64,000 nucleotides of DNA from Pseudomonadota bacterium (lineage in GTDB: Bacteria > Pseudomonadota > Gammaproteobacteria > Xanthomonadales > Xanthomonadaceae). How positions within the stretch are numbered: position 1 is the stretch's first letter; each line of letters begins with the position of its first letter. This document shows positions 51,600-60,067 of this stretch, piece by piece. The translations under genes and the position numbers were made by a program. A model generated the notes under the pieces. It ran no database searches. It was not told where the DNA came from and was given only the letters and a program-made list of their open reading frames with translations. The stretch covers positions 1 to 64,000 of the forward strand of contig JAEWBY010000108.1 of assembly GCA_023390905.1 (NCBI GenBank), written 5' to 3'.

Positions 51600-51986
51600 C
51601 GCGCGCCCGCGATGCGCGGCGGCTCGTGCCGCCAGCAGCGGCAATGCATCGGATCGACGGCGGATGCGGTTGCGGCGGATGAACGACACCGGCCGACAAC
51701 GCCCTACGGTATCGCCCCAGCCTGCAAGCGCGCCTTCAGCCGACCCGAACTCCGCCTCGGAATTGCAGTCCCTCCTCCAGCAGTGCATCCCACTGATGAA
51801 GCGCGGGCTTGCATGCCTCACGTGATCCTGCTCGGGTCCGTTGCCTCACCCTGCCTTGTGTTCCAGGCGTTGCCCGACCCATGCCCGGGGTTTTCACGCG
51901 CTGTATGAAAACGCGATAATGCAGGCATGAACACCTGATGCCACGGTCGCATCCGTCCTGCGGATCGGCCACGTTCGGAGCGCCAC
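51600..51986 (+). other. Gene-free spacer upstream of mgtE
   Basis: This 387-bp stretch has no convincing gene. Near its start a GGCGGC-TCGT-GCCGCC hairpin (51618-51633) without T tract may end the ptsI transcript. Its last third holds the mgtE promoter and inverted repeat (51890-51920). A long 5' leader with a magnesium-sensing structure cannot be excluded, but I do not recognise an M-box (ykoK) pattern. Short frames here have no homology I can see. Confidence 0.55.
51890..51920 (+). promoter_or_regulatory. mgtE promoter with inverted repeat
   Basis: A TTTTCA -35-like hexamer (51891-51896) and a GATAAT -10 box (51915-51920) are 18 bp apart. A 7-bp inverted repeat, GTTTTCA (51890-51896) and TGAAAAC (51906-51912), spans the promoter and may be an operator. 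The start codon is 67 bp beyond the -10 box. Confidence 0.45.
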
Positions 51987-53348
51987 ATGGCCGAAGCCGT
52001 CCGCCACGACAAGACCGCGCGTCAACTGCGCCTGCTGTCCGATGCCCTGGACAGTGGCCGGCTCGGTCCCGTGCGCCGGCTGGTCAACACGCTGGCGCCA
52101 GCGGAAATCGGCAACCTGCTCGAATCGCTGCCGCCGGGCAAGCGTGAGGTCGTATGGGGACTGGTCGATGCCGAGGATGACGGCGAGGTGCTGGTCCACG
52201 TCGGCGATGAAGTGCGCGAAAGCCTGCTCGCCGAAATGGACACCGACGAAATCGTCGCCGCGGTCGAGGATCTCGACATCGACGATCTGGCCGATCTGGT
52301 CGAGGACCTGCCCGATACGGTCATCGACGAAGTGCTCAAGTCGATGGATCGCGAGAACCGCGAGCGGCTCGAGCAGGTGCTGTCCTATCCCGAGGACAGC
52401 GCCGGCCGCCTGATGAACCCGGATGTGGTCACCGTGCGCGCCGACGTCAATGTCGATGTGGTGCTGCGCTACCTGCGCCTGCGCGGGGAACTGCCGGATC
52501 ACACCGATCACCTGTTCGTGGTCAGCCGCCGCCACCAGTACCTGGGCCGCGTCTCGCTGGCCTCGCTGGTGACCCACGATGACAGCACACCGATCAATCG
52601 CCTCATCGACGACGAGCAGCCGGCGATCGATGTCAGCGAGCGGGATGATGAAGTGGCGCGGCAGTTTTCCGATCACGACTGGATCTCCGCGCCGGTGGTC
52701 GATGACAACAACATCCTGCTCGGCCGCATCACCATCGATGACGTGGTCGACATCATCCGCGAGCAGGCCGAGCACCAGGCGCTGAGCGCGGCCGGTCTGG
52801 ACGAGGACGAAGATCTGTTCTCGCCGGTGCGGCGCGCTTTCCGTCGCCGGCTGATCTGGCTCGGCATCAACCTGTGCACGGCGTTCCTGGCCGCGAGCGT
52901 GGTCGGCGAGTTCGCCGACACCATCGACAAGGTGGTCGCGCTCGCGGTGCTGATGCCGATCGTCGCCGGCATGGGCGGCAACGCCGGCACGCAGGTGCTC
53001 GCGCTGATGGTGCGCGGCCTGGCGCTCGGCCAGGTCGGCGCGTCCAACGTGCGCACGCTGCTGTGGAAAGAAGTTCGGGTGGCGCTGATCAACGGGCTGG
53101 CGCTGGGCACGCTGCTCGGCGTGATCGTGCTGCTGTGGTTCAAGAGCATCGGGCTGTCACTGGTGATCGCCACCGCGCTGACGGCCAACCTGCTGTTCGC
53201 CGCACTGGCGGGCGTGATGGTGCCGGTGGCGCTCAAGCGTGCCGGTTACGATCCGGCGCTGGCCAGCAGCATCTTCCTCACCACGGTGACGGACGTGATG
53301 GGCTTCTTCACCTTCCTGGGCCTGGCCACGCTGGTCCTGCTGCATTGA
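51987..53348 (+). CDS. mgtE: Magnesium transporter MgtE
   Basis: MgtE (453 residues) is a Mg2+-gated channel. An N-terminal superhelical domain (about 1-130) precedes two CBS domains (about 140-260; VSRRHQYLGRVSL marks the first, and ILLGRITIDDVVDIIREQ the second). The transmembrane domain (about 285-453) has five helices, with the pore signature MPIVAGMGGNAGTQVLALMVRG. Length is normal. Its own promoter lies upstream. It follows the PTS genes in related Xanthomonads, which fits the lineage. Confidence 0.93.
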   Translation: MAEAVRHDKTARQLRLLSDALDSGRLGPVRRLVNTLAPAEIGNLLESLPPGKREVVWGLVDAEDDGEVLVHVGDEVRESLLAEMDTDEIVAAVEDLDIDDLADLVEDLPDTVIDEVLKSMDRENRERLEQVLSYPEDSAGRLMNPDVVTVRADVNVDVVLRYLRLRGELPDHTDHLFVVSRRHQYLGRVSLASLVTHDDSTPINRLIDDEQPAIDVSERDDEVARQFSDHDWISAPVVDDNNILLGRITIDDVVDIIREQAEHQALSAAGLDEDEDLFSPVRRAFRRRLIWLGINLCTAFLAASVVGEFADTIDKVVALAVLMPIVAGMGGNAGTQVLALMVRGLALGQVGASNVRTLLWKEVRVALINGLALGTLLGVIVLLWFKSIGLSLVIATALTANLLFAALAGVMVPVALKRAGYDPALASSIFLTTVTDVMGFFTFLGLATLVLLH

Positions 53349-53422
53349 CCCGTGTTGCGCCGCAGAGCGTGGCGCGGCGCGCACCGGCGTATGCTCGTTT
53401 CGCCGCCATCCGGATGATCGCC

Positions 53423-54220
53423 ATGTCCTTTCCCTCGCGCCTCGCATTGCCGTTGATCCTTCTGCTGCTGTCCCTGGCCGGTTGCGCGTCATCGCCGCCG
53501 AACGCACACGGCGAGTTCGTCGCGCGCGAGGTGAAGGTCGATGGCCGCACGCATCGCTATCAGGTCTTCGTGCCCGCCACGCACGGCGCACGCGGACGAT
53601 TGCCGGCCATCCTGTTCCTGCATGGATCCGGTGAACGCGGCGACGACAACCAGGCGCAGTTGAAGGTCGGCCTGCCTGCGTATCTGCGCGAGCACCGCGA
53701 TGACTTCCCTGCGCTGGTCGTGATCCCGCAGGCGCCGGAGGACAGCGAGTGGACCACCGATGCGGGTCCGATCGCGCTGGCCGCGCTGGATGCGGCGATG
53801 CGCGAATTCGACGTCGATCCGCAACGCGTCTACCTCACCGGGCTGTCGATGGGCGGCTATGGCAGCTACGAGCTGGCCTTGCAGCAGCCACGGCGTTTCG
53901 CCGCCGTGGTGCCGGTGTGCGGCGGACTGACCGTCGACTGGACCGACGCCCGCCCGCAGATGCAGGCCCACAGCGTGGCCGGTGCCACCGATCCGTTCGC
54001 CGCCGCGGCTGAAAAACTCAAGGACACGCCGATCTGGATCTTCCACGGCGCCAAGGATGATGCAGTGCCGCCGGCGCAGTCGCGGCGCATGTACGCCGCG
54101 CTGCTGGCGGCGGGCGGCAACGTGAAATACACCGAATTTCCCGAGGCCAACCACAACTCGTGGGATCCGGCCTACGCCACCGCCGAACTGTGGCCGTGGC
54201 TGTTCGGGCAGCACCGCTGA
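53423..54220 (+). CDS. Alpha/beta hydrolase lipoprotein (esterase-like)
   Basis: This 265-residue predicted lipoprotein has a signal peptide ending SLAGC and a prolyl-oligopeptidase/PHB-depolymerase-like alpha/beta hydrolase domain. The nucleophile elbow is GLSMGG. The acid is probably the Asp in GAKDDAVP and the His in EANHNSW. A LFLHGSGERGDDN oxyanion region is early. The ATG at 53423 is preferred to one 9 nt upstream, since it leaves a GGAT ahead. It overlaps the next gene by one base. The substrate is unknown; family members cleave phospholipid, cutin or carbohydrate esters. Confidence 0.82.
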   Translation: MSFPSRLALPLILLLLSLAGCASSPPNAHGEFVAREVKVDGRTHRYQVFVPATHGARGRLPAILFLHGSGERGDDNQAQLKVGLPAYLREHRDDFPALVVIPQAPEDSEWTTDAGPIALAALDAAMREFDVDPQRVYLTGLSMGGYGSYELALQQPRRFAAVVPVCGGLTVDWTDARPQMQAHSVAGATDPFAAAAEKLKDTPIWIFHGAKDDAVPPAQSRRMYAALLAAGGNVKYTEFPEANHNSWDPAYATAELWPWLFGQHR

Positions 54221-54507
54221 TGGCCGAACTGCTGCGCGATTACTTCACCGGAGGCTGGCGCGAGCGCGTGCTGGAATGCGCCTGCGGCTGGCGCGGCGAT
54301 TCGCGCGCGATGGTGATGGATCTGCACGATGAGGTCACCGATTACGCCTGTCCGCAGTGCGCGAACCTGCTGCTGATCGTCAATCACCCGGGGCTGGAGG
54401 ATGTGCGCCGCGCGGCGGAGGCCGGGCACCCGGAAGCCCGCGAGCATTGGGCCATCCTGCAATCGGCCGGGTTGGAGACCGATTCGCGGGATCCCCCTGC
54501 GGAGTGA
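54220..54507 (+). CDS. Small zinc-ribbon-like protein
   Basis: This 95-residue soluble protein of unknown function has a likely zinc-binding site from two Cys pairs: CAC in LECACGWRG and CPQC about 25 residues later (DYACPQCANLL). No signal peptide or membrane segment is seen. Its ATG overlaps the stop of the hydrolase gene (TGATG), so it is translated with it. No firm family assignment is possible. Confidence 0.62.
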   Translation: MAELLRDYFTGGWRERVLECACGWRGDSRAMVMDLHDEVTDYACPQCANLLLIVNHPGLEDVRRAAEAGHPEAREHWAILQSAGLETDSRDPPAE

Positions 54508-54584
54508 TCACGCCGCAGCCCTGGCGCTCAACTTCCGGCCCGCGCGGCCGATAGCCTTGCTGCCTCCCCCTCCCGCGCACACCC

Positions 54585-56153
54585 ATGGCTGATCGTCCCG
54601 ACGCTCCTTCCGGCCTGACCGGCGGCTTCCGCCGCTTGTGGTCGCGTCCGCGTCCGGCGCGTCCCGCATCGAACACGCGGGACGACGACGACACGCTCGG
54701 CATCGGCAGCATCAGCGCGGCGGATCTGCAGGGTCTGTTCGCGCGGGCCGAAGATCCCCAGGCGCTGCTGGCCGCGTTCGCCGACGGCATCAACGGGCTG
54801 ACCGGAGAACTGCGCGGCATGGGCCAGCGCCTGAAATCCGCGCATGCCGAAACCGATTGGCAGGCCTACGGCCGTTCCATGCGCCACCTGATCGACAAGT
54901 ACATCCGCACCATCGAGGACCACCCGCCCGCCAACGCCCCGCGCGCGCTCAGCGATGCCGAACGTCTGCGCGATCTGCTGCATTTCACCCTGGTCACCGG
55001 CGTGGAGACGCTGCTGCACGAGGATCATGCGATGGCGATGCGATCCCAGCAGATCGCCGATCACCTGCGCCTGTGGCAGCCCGGCCAGCCGCTGGATGCG
55101 CTCGACGAACGCCTGAAGGATCTCTGTCACCTCATCGGCCTGCGCACCCACGAGGCCAATGACGCCCAGGCGTTGCTGCGCAGCCTGTTCGACATGCTGC
55201 TGGAGAATGTCGGCGAACTGCTGGAAGACGGCAGTTGGCTGCAGGACCAGATCAGCGCCGCGCGCAGCCTGCTTGCCGGGCCGCTGGATCGCGATGCGCT
55301 CGAACAGACCCGCACCGGCCTGCGCGAAGTGATCTACAAGCAGGGGCTGCTCAAGCATGGCCTGGCCGAATCCAAGGCGGCCATGCGCGAGATGATGGTG
55401 ACCTTCGTCGATCGCCTCGACGGCATGGCCAACAGCACCGGCGAGCTGCACGATCGCATCAGCTACCATTCGCAGGCCATCCGCAACAGCCGCAGCATCG
55501 CTGAACTCGGCAAGCGGATGGACGACATCCTGGAAGACACCGCGCAGTTGCAGATGCGGACGCTGAAGGCGCGCGACGACCTGCTGGTCGCGCGGGAGGA
55601 AGCGCACGCCGCCGAACAGCGCGTGGCCGCACTGGAGCGCGAGCTGCAGACGGTTTCCAACCTGGTGCGCGTGGATCAACTGACCGAGGCGCTCAACCGT
55701 CGCGGGTTCGAGGAACTGTTCCGGCGCGAATCACTGCGCGCCCAGCGCATCGGCCAGCCCTTGTGCCTGGCCCTGCTCGACATCGACGACTTCCGCCTGA
55801 TCAACGCGCAGCACGGACACCTCGGCGGCGACGCGGCGCTGTGCCACATGGTCGCGGTGATCAAGGCCGCACTGCGCGGCAATGATGCGATCGCGCGCAT
55901 CGGCGGCGAAGAATTCGTACTGTTGCTGCCGGAGACGCCGTTCGATGAAGCCCAAGCCACGGTCGAACGCCTGCGCCATCGCCTGGCGCAACGCCCGTTC
56001 CTCTACGATGATGCGCGCGTGTCGGTGACCTTCAGCGCCGGGGTCGCCTGCTGGCGCACGGGCGAGACGCAGGAATCGCTGCTCGAACGCGCCGATCGCG
56101 CGATGTACCAGGCCAAGTCCGGCGGCAAGAACCAGGTGCTGGCGGCGCATTGA
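54585..56153 (+). CDS. Diguanylate cyclase (GGDEF domain protein)
   Basis: This 522-residue enzyme has a long helical N-terminal region (about residues 60-340) likely to sense or dimerise, a coiled coil (about 335-370), and a C-terminal GGDEF domain. The active-site motif is GGEEF at residues 440-444. An RGND sequence just upstream matches the RxxD inhibitory site, so the enzyme should be active and product-inhibited. It synthesises cyclic di-GMP, a biofilm/motility signal. The N-terminal region has no recognised sensor domain. It has its own start after a 77-bp gap. It would act with type IV pili and polysaccharide genes also in this window. Confidence 0.9.
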   Translation: MADRPDAPSGLTGGFRRLWSRPRPARPASNTRDDDDTLGIGSISAADLQGLFARAEDPQALLAAFADGINGLTGELRGMGQRLKSAHAETDWQAYGRSMRHLIDKYIRTIEDHPPANAPRALSDAERLRDLLHFTLVTGVETLLHEDHAMAMRSQQIADHLRLWQPGQPLDALDERLKDLCHLIGLRTHEANDAQALLRSLFDMLLENVGELLEDGSWLQDQISAARSLLAGPLDRDALEQTRTGLREVIYKQGLLKHGLAESKAAMREMMVTFVDRLDGMANSTGELHDRISYHSQAIRNSRSIAELGKRMDDILEDTAQLQMRTLKARDDLLVAREEAHAAEQRVAALERELQTVSNLVRVDQLTEALNRRGFEELFRRESLRAQRIGQPLCLALLDIDDFRLINAQHGHLGGDAALCHMVAVIKAALRGNDAIARIGGEEFVLLLPETPFDEAQATVERLRHRLAQRPFLYDDARVSVTFSAGVACWRTGETQESLLERADRAMYQAKSGGKNQVLAAH

Positions 56154-56175
56154 TCACGCACGCTGCGTCACTGGG

Positions 56176-56240
56176 GTGATGCTGCTGGAGCGATTGCGGG
56201 AGCGGTGTCAGTGCAACCGCGTTGCACTCGATAGCATCAC
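56176..56240. terminator. Nested inverted repeats between convergent genes
   Basis: Outer arms GTGATGCT (56176-56183) and AGCATCAC (56233-56240) enclose a perfect inner hairpin AGTGCAAC-CGC-GTTGCACT (56210-56228). The place between the convergent cyclase and pyrB genes suggests a bidirectional terminator, but T tracts are lacking. Confidence 0.4.
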
Positions 56241-56249
56241 GCCGACACG

Positions 56250-57194
56250 TCAGCCCAGCAGCGTCTCCAGCACCGCCATGCGGATCGCCACGCCATTGCT
56301 CACCTGGCGCAACACCAGCGATTGCGGACCATCGGCGACCTCGTCGGTGATCTCCACGCCGCGATTGATCGGGCCCGGATGCAGCACGACCGCATCCTTC
56401 GCCGCGCGCGCCAGCCGCTTCGCGTCCAGGCCGTAATCGCGGTGGTAATCCTCCAGCGACGCGATGAGGCCTTCTTCCATGCGTTCGCGTTGCAGGCGCA
56501 GCATCATCACCGCGTCGACCCCCTCGATCATCGCGTCGAAGTCCGCGCCCACCGTGCAACCGGCCAGCGTCTGGTCCTGCGGCAGCAGCGAGGCCGGGCC
56601 ACAGACGCGGATCTCCCCCGCGCCCAGCGTGCGCAATGCATGCAGATCCGAGCGCGCCACGCGCGAATGCTTGACGTCGCCGACAATCAGGATCTTCAAC
56701 TTCGAAAAATCCGCGCCCTTGGCCTGGCGCAGCGTCAACGCATCGAGCAGACCCTGCGTCGGATGCGCGCTGCGGCCATCGCCTGCATTGACCAAGGTGG
56801 TGCCCTCGCCCGCCACCTGCGCCAGCGCATCGACCGCGCCATCGTCCGAATGGCGCACGACGAAGCCGCGGATGCCCATCGCTTCCAGGTTCTTCAGCGT
56901 GTCGCGCGCGGTCTCGCCCTTGCGCGTGGAGGACGTGGACGCATCGAAGTTCAGCACGTCGGCGCCGAGCCGCTGCGCGGCGATCTGGAACGAACTGCGC
57001 GTGCGCGTGGACGGTTCGAAGAACAGCGTGCAGACCGTGGTGCCTTCCAGCGACTGACGGCGCTGCGTGCGGCCCAGCGCGGTATCGCGAATCTGTCCGG
57101 CGCGATCCAGCAACCGGCACAGAGTTTCCTTAGGCAGGCCTTCGAGCGTGAGCAGGTGATGCAGGCGTCCGTTTGAATCGAGTTGCTGGGTCAT
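56250..57194 (-). CDS. pyrB: Aspartate carbamoyltransferase catalytic subunit PyrB
   Basis: PyrB (314 residues) makes carbamoyl aspartate in pyrimidine synthesis. The carbamoyl-phosphate site FFEPSTRTRSSF and the aspartate-binding VLHPGPINRGVEI are diagnostic. The ATG at 57194 (MTQQLDSNG) is chosen; further upstream in-frame extension has no homology. It is downstream of ruvX and algH on the same strand, a typical gammaproteobacterial group. No pyrI or pyrC-like gene follows. The 246-bp gap from ruvX holds a terminator-like hairpin, so pyrB may have its own promoter. Confidence 0.95.
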   Translation of the reverse strand: MTQQLDSNGRLHHLLTLEGLPKETLCRLLDRAGQIRDTALGRTQRRQSLEGTTVCTLFFEPSTRTRSSFQIAAQRLGADVLNFDASTSSTRKGETARDTLKNLEAMGIRGFVVRHSDDGAVDALAQVAGEGTTLVNAGDGRSAHPTQGLLDALTLRQAKGADFSKLKILIVGDVKHSRVARSDLHALRTLGAGEIRVCGPASLLPQDQTLAGCTVGADFDAMIEGVDAVMMLRLQRERMEEGLIASLEDYHRDYGLDAKRLARAAKDAVVLHPGPINRGVEITDEVADGPQSLVLRQVSNGVAIRMAVLETLLG

Positions 57195-57371
57195 GGCGTC
57201 GGTGGGGTGTGCAGGGAAAAGGTCTGGTGCTTGTCTGTAGCGGAAGGAAGGCGTTGGCGTCCGCACGCGAGTGAAGCGATCGGGCACTGAGCGAGCGCAC
57301 GACCCACCTCCTTGAATGACACACGGAGATCATCCGGCGGAACCTGTGCACTGAAGCGAGCCGAGCAGAAC

Positions 57372-57391
57372 AAGCGTGGAAGCCCACGCTT
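57372..57391 (-). terminator. Possible terminator after ruvX
   Basis: A perfect 8-bp stem (AAGCGTGG with CCACGCTT) and 4-nt loop lie 49 bp after the ruvX stop. On the minus strand GTTCTG follows, so the T tract is short. Confidence 0.4.
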
Positions 57392-57440
57392 CCGGCTTCA
57401 AGCGTGCGGAACCGGCATGGGTCGATGTCCAGCCCATCGC

Positions 57441-57893
57441 TCAAATCGTCACCTGCGTGGCATCCTGCGGCGCGGCCAGCCAGCGTTCGATGATCACCGC
57501 CGCCGCCACCGCGTCCAGCGCGGCGGCATCGCGCTTGCGCTTGCGGCCTTCGGCGCGATCGAGGGCGAAGCGCTGCGAGGCTTCGATCGAACTGGCGCGC
57601 TCGTCCACCAGCACCACCGGCAACCGGTAGCGCACATGCAGTTCACGCGCGAAGGCCTGCGCGCGCTTGCGGTTCGGCTGGTCGCCACCGTCCAGCGTCA
57701 TCGGATCGCCGACGACGAACCCATCCGGTTTCCATTCGGCGTGCAGCCTGTCGAGCGCCGGCCAGTCCGGTCCATGCGCATGCACGTCCACCACCGCCAG
57801 CGCGCGTGCACCGGATCCGAATGCACTGCCGACCGCCACGCCGATGCGGCGTGCGCCCACGTCGAAGCCCAGTACCGTTCCATCGAGTTTCAT
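57441..57893 (-). CDS. ruvX: Holliday junction resolvase-like protein RuvX (YqgF)
   Basis: This 150-residue protein has an RNase H-like fold. The N-terminal LGFDVGARRIGVAVGS and the VVLVDERASSIEA block contain the acidic catalytic residues. The family helps pre-16S rRNA 5' processing and was first called a putative resolvase. It lies 70 bp after algH on the same strand, as in many gammaproteobacteria. Confidence 0.92.
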   Translation of the reverse strand: MKLDGTVLGFDVGARRIGVAVGSAFGSGARALAVVDVHAHGPDWPALDRLHAEWKPDGFVVGDPMTLDGGDQPNRKRAQAFARELHVRYRLPVVLVDERASSIEASQRFALDRAEGRKRKRDAAALDAVAAAVIIERWLAAPQDATQVTI

Positions 57894-57963
57894 CGTCCAC
57901 TCCCGAAACGCCGCCGGCGCCGCCCGACAGGGTGCCTCGCGCCGGGATGCGGGGGACGGCGTT

Positions 57964-58527
57964 TCATGCGTGCCCGCTGTAATCCGTCAATCGCGTCATG
58001 TCCACGCCGATGAGCCCGCCTGCCTTCTGCCACCGCTGTTCCAGCGGCGTATCGAACAGCACGGCGGCGTCGGCCGGCGCGGTCAGCCAGGCGTTCTCGC
58101 CCAGTTCGTATTCCAGTTGGCCCGCGCCCCATCCGGCGCAGCCGAGCGTGACGAGGGCGTGGTCCGGACCGTGGCCGGCGGCCATCGCTTCGAGGATGTC
58201 GCGCGAGGTGGTGAGGTAGAGGCCGTCGGCCACCTGCAGGGTGGAATCCCACGCGCGCGCATCGTCATGCAGCACGAAGCCACGTTCCGGATGCACCGGC
58301 CCCCCACTCAGCACCGGCCGGTCGCGCAGCGCGGCATCGCCGGTCTGCAACTGCATCTGTTCCAGCACTTCGCCCAGCGTGTATTCGGAGGGGCGATTGA
58401 TCAGCACGCCCATCGCGCCCTCGCCATCGTGCTGGCAGATCAGGGCCACGCTGCGCGCGAAGTTCGGATCATCCAGCGCCGGCGAGGCGATGATCAGCTG
58501 GTTGGCGAGGAAGGGGTCGGCGGACAT
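57964..58527 (-). CDS. algH: YqgE/AlgH family protein
   Basis: This 187-residue protein is of the AlgH/YqgE (UPF0301) family. It has LANQLIIASPALDDPNFARSVALICQHDGEGAMGVLINRPSE as its diagnostic N-terminus (in part: MGVLINRPSE), and FGCAGWGAGQLE-like LGCAGWGAGQLEYE. The function is unsettled; it was once thought a transcriptional regulator of alginate. It heads the algH-ruvX pair and is divergent from the Tag-like glycosylase, with a 36-bp gap. Confidence 0.92.
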   Translation of the reverse strand: MSADPFLANQLIIASPALDDPNFARSVALICQHDGEGAMGVLINRPSEYTLGEVLEQMQLQTGDAALRDRPVLSGGPVHPERGFVLHDDARAWDSTLQVADGLYLTTSRDILEAMAAGHGPDHALVTLGCAGWGAGQLEYELGENAWLTAPADAAVLFDTPLEQRWQKAGGLIGVDMTRLTDYSGHA

Positions 58528-58563
58528 GGGCCCATTCTATCCCGCCCGGGTTACCCTGACCGC

Positions 58564-59106
58564 ATGAGCGGATATTGCGACGTCGCCCCCGGCCATGCCC
58601 TGCACGGGCCCTACCACGATCACGAATACGGCTTTCCACAGCAGGACGAAGCCGCGCTGTTCGAACGCCTGCTGCTGGAAATCAATCAGGCCGGGCTGAG
58701 CTGGGAGACCGTGCTGCGCAAGCGCGAAGCCTTCCGCCGGGCCTACGACGGCTTCGACGTCGATACCGTGGCCGCCTATGGTGAAGCCGATCGCCTGCGT
58801 TTGCTGGCCGATTCGGGGATCATCCGCAATCGGCTCAAGGTCGAGGCGGCCATCCACAACGCGCAGGTCATCCAGCGGCTGCGCGCTTCCCATGGCGGAT
58901 TCCACGCATGGTTGCAGGCGCATCATCCGCGCGACAAGGCAGCGTGGGTGAAGCTGTTCAAGCAGACCTTCCGTTTCACCGGGGGCGAAATCACTGGCGA
59001 ATTCCTGATGAGCCTGGGCTGGCTGCCGGGTGCGCATCGCCAAAGCTGTCCTGCATTCGCGCGCGCGGCGCTTCGGCGTCCGCCGTGGATGGAGGCGATG
59101 CCCTGA
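58564..59106 (+). CDS. DNA-3-methyladenine glycosylase I-like protein
   Basis: This 180-residue protein is of the Tag family, which removes 3-methyladenine from alkylated DNA. The zinc/active region shows a Cys5 and His18 (YHDHEYG), as in E. coli Tag. The GLSWETVLRKREAFRRAY motif is diagnostic, with the catalytic acidic region. A C-terminal HRQSC (H-x3-C) provides the other pair of zinc ligands. The N-terminus (SGYCDVAPGHAL) is shorter and lacks the usual Trp. It is divergent from algH and converges with the sirtuin gene. Activity is likely. Confidence 0.86.
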   Translation: MSGYCDVAPGHALHGPYHDHEYGFPQQDEAALFERLLLEINQAGLSWETVLRKREAFRRAYDGFDVDTVAAYGEADRLRLLADSGIIRNRLKVEAAIHNAQVIQRLRASHGGFHAWLQAHHPRDKAAWVKLFKQTFRFTGGEITGEFLMSLGWLPGAHRQSCPAFARAALRRPPWMEAMP

Positions 59107-59157
59107 GCACGTGTGCAGCGTGTGCGGCGGGTGTCCATTTTCCGCCCGATGCGGCGC

Positions 59158-59994
59158 TCACCCGAGCGCCTGCGGCAATACCGCCACGCAATCGCCCTCG
59201 AGCCTGAGGCTGGCCAGATCATCGGCGCGCGTACGGCCGCGATTGAGCAGGGCGATCGGCTTGCCCGCCTCATGCGCCATCCGCGCGAAGCGATAACCCG
59301 AATACACCATCAGCGACGATCCGATCACCAGCAGTGCATCGGCATCGGCCAGCGCTTGCCGGGCCGCCTCGTAGCGCGCACGCGGCACGTTCTCGCCGAA
59401 GAACACCACGTCAGGCTTCAGCATGCCGCCGCAGTCCAGGCACGCGGGCACACTGAACCGGCTGAAGTCCTGCCCATCCAGATCCGCATCGCCATCGGGA
59501 GCGGTGCCCGCCTCCAGGCCATGCCAGGCGGGATTGGCCTGATGCAGGCGCACCTGCAGTTCCGCGCGCGGCGTGCGGCCCTGGCACGCCAGGCAGATGA
59601 CCTGATCGATGCGCCCGTGCAGATCGATGACCGCGTCACTGCCGGCGCGCTGGTGCAGTCCATCGACGTTCTGCGTGAGCAGGCACGCGAGGCGGCCACC
59701 GTGCTGCCAGCGCGCGAGTGCCTGGTGCGCCGCATTCGGTCGTGCGCCGGCCATGCGCGGCCAGCCGATGAAGCTGCGCGCCCAGTAGCGTGCATGCGTC
59801 AGCCGATCGCCGGTGAACGATTGCCAGGTCACCGGCGGCGTGCGTTTCCATTGGCCGTCCGCATCGCGGTAATCCGGGATCCCGGACGCCGTGCTGATGC
59901 CCGCGCCGGTCAGCACGAAGACGCGATCATGCGCGGACAGCCATCGGCGCAGTTCGCGCGCCGCGATCGGTGCTTCATCAAGCCGCAGGGTCAT
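59158..59994 (-). CDS. Sir2-family NAD-dependent protein deacylase
   Basis: This 278-residue sirtuin has the NAD motif VLTGAGISTASGIPDYRD, the catalytic region QNVDGLHQRAG and the His in DLHGRID. Four zinc Cys are in CLACQG and CLDCGG. It removes acyl groups from lysines using NAD. It is a longer, single-domain form with no membrane anchor. The substrate is unknown. With a SET methyltransferase and an H1-tailed HU in this window, chromatin-like lysine modification is possible, but no direct link exists. Confidence 0.92.
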   Translation of the reverse strand: MTLRLDEAPIAARELRRWLSAHDRVFVLTGAGISTASGIPDYRDADGQWKRTPPVTWQSFTGDRLTHARYWARSFIGWPRMAGARPNAAHQALARWQHGGRLACLLTQNVDGLHQRAGSDAVIDLHGRIDQVICLACQGRTPRAELQVRLHQANPAWHGLEAGTAPDGDADLDGQDFSRFSVPACLDCGGMLKPDVVFFGENVPRARYEAARQALADADALLVIGSSLMVYSGYRFARMAHEAGKPIALLNRGRTRADDLASLRLEGDCVAVLPQALG

Positions 59995-60067
59995 GCGTGG
60001 ATGATACGTCGGCGCACGCCATCCCTCCTTTCACCTGCTCTTGCTCCGCACCCGCGACACTGGGCGC

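Noticed and set aside
51612..51908. A 98-residue open frame in the mgtE spacer
   Set aside because: No ribosome site, no domain, codon choice unlike neighbouring genes, and it runs into the mgtE promoter.
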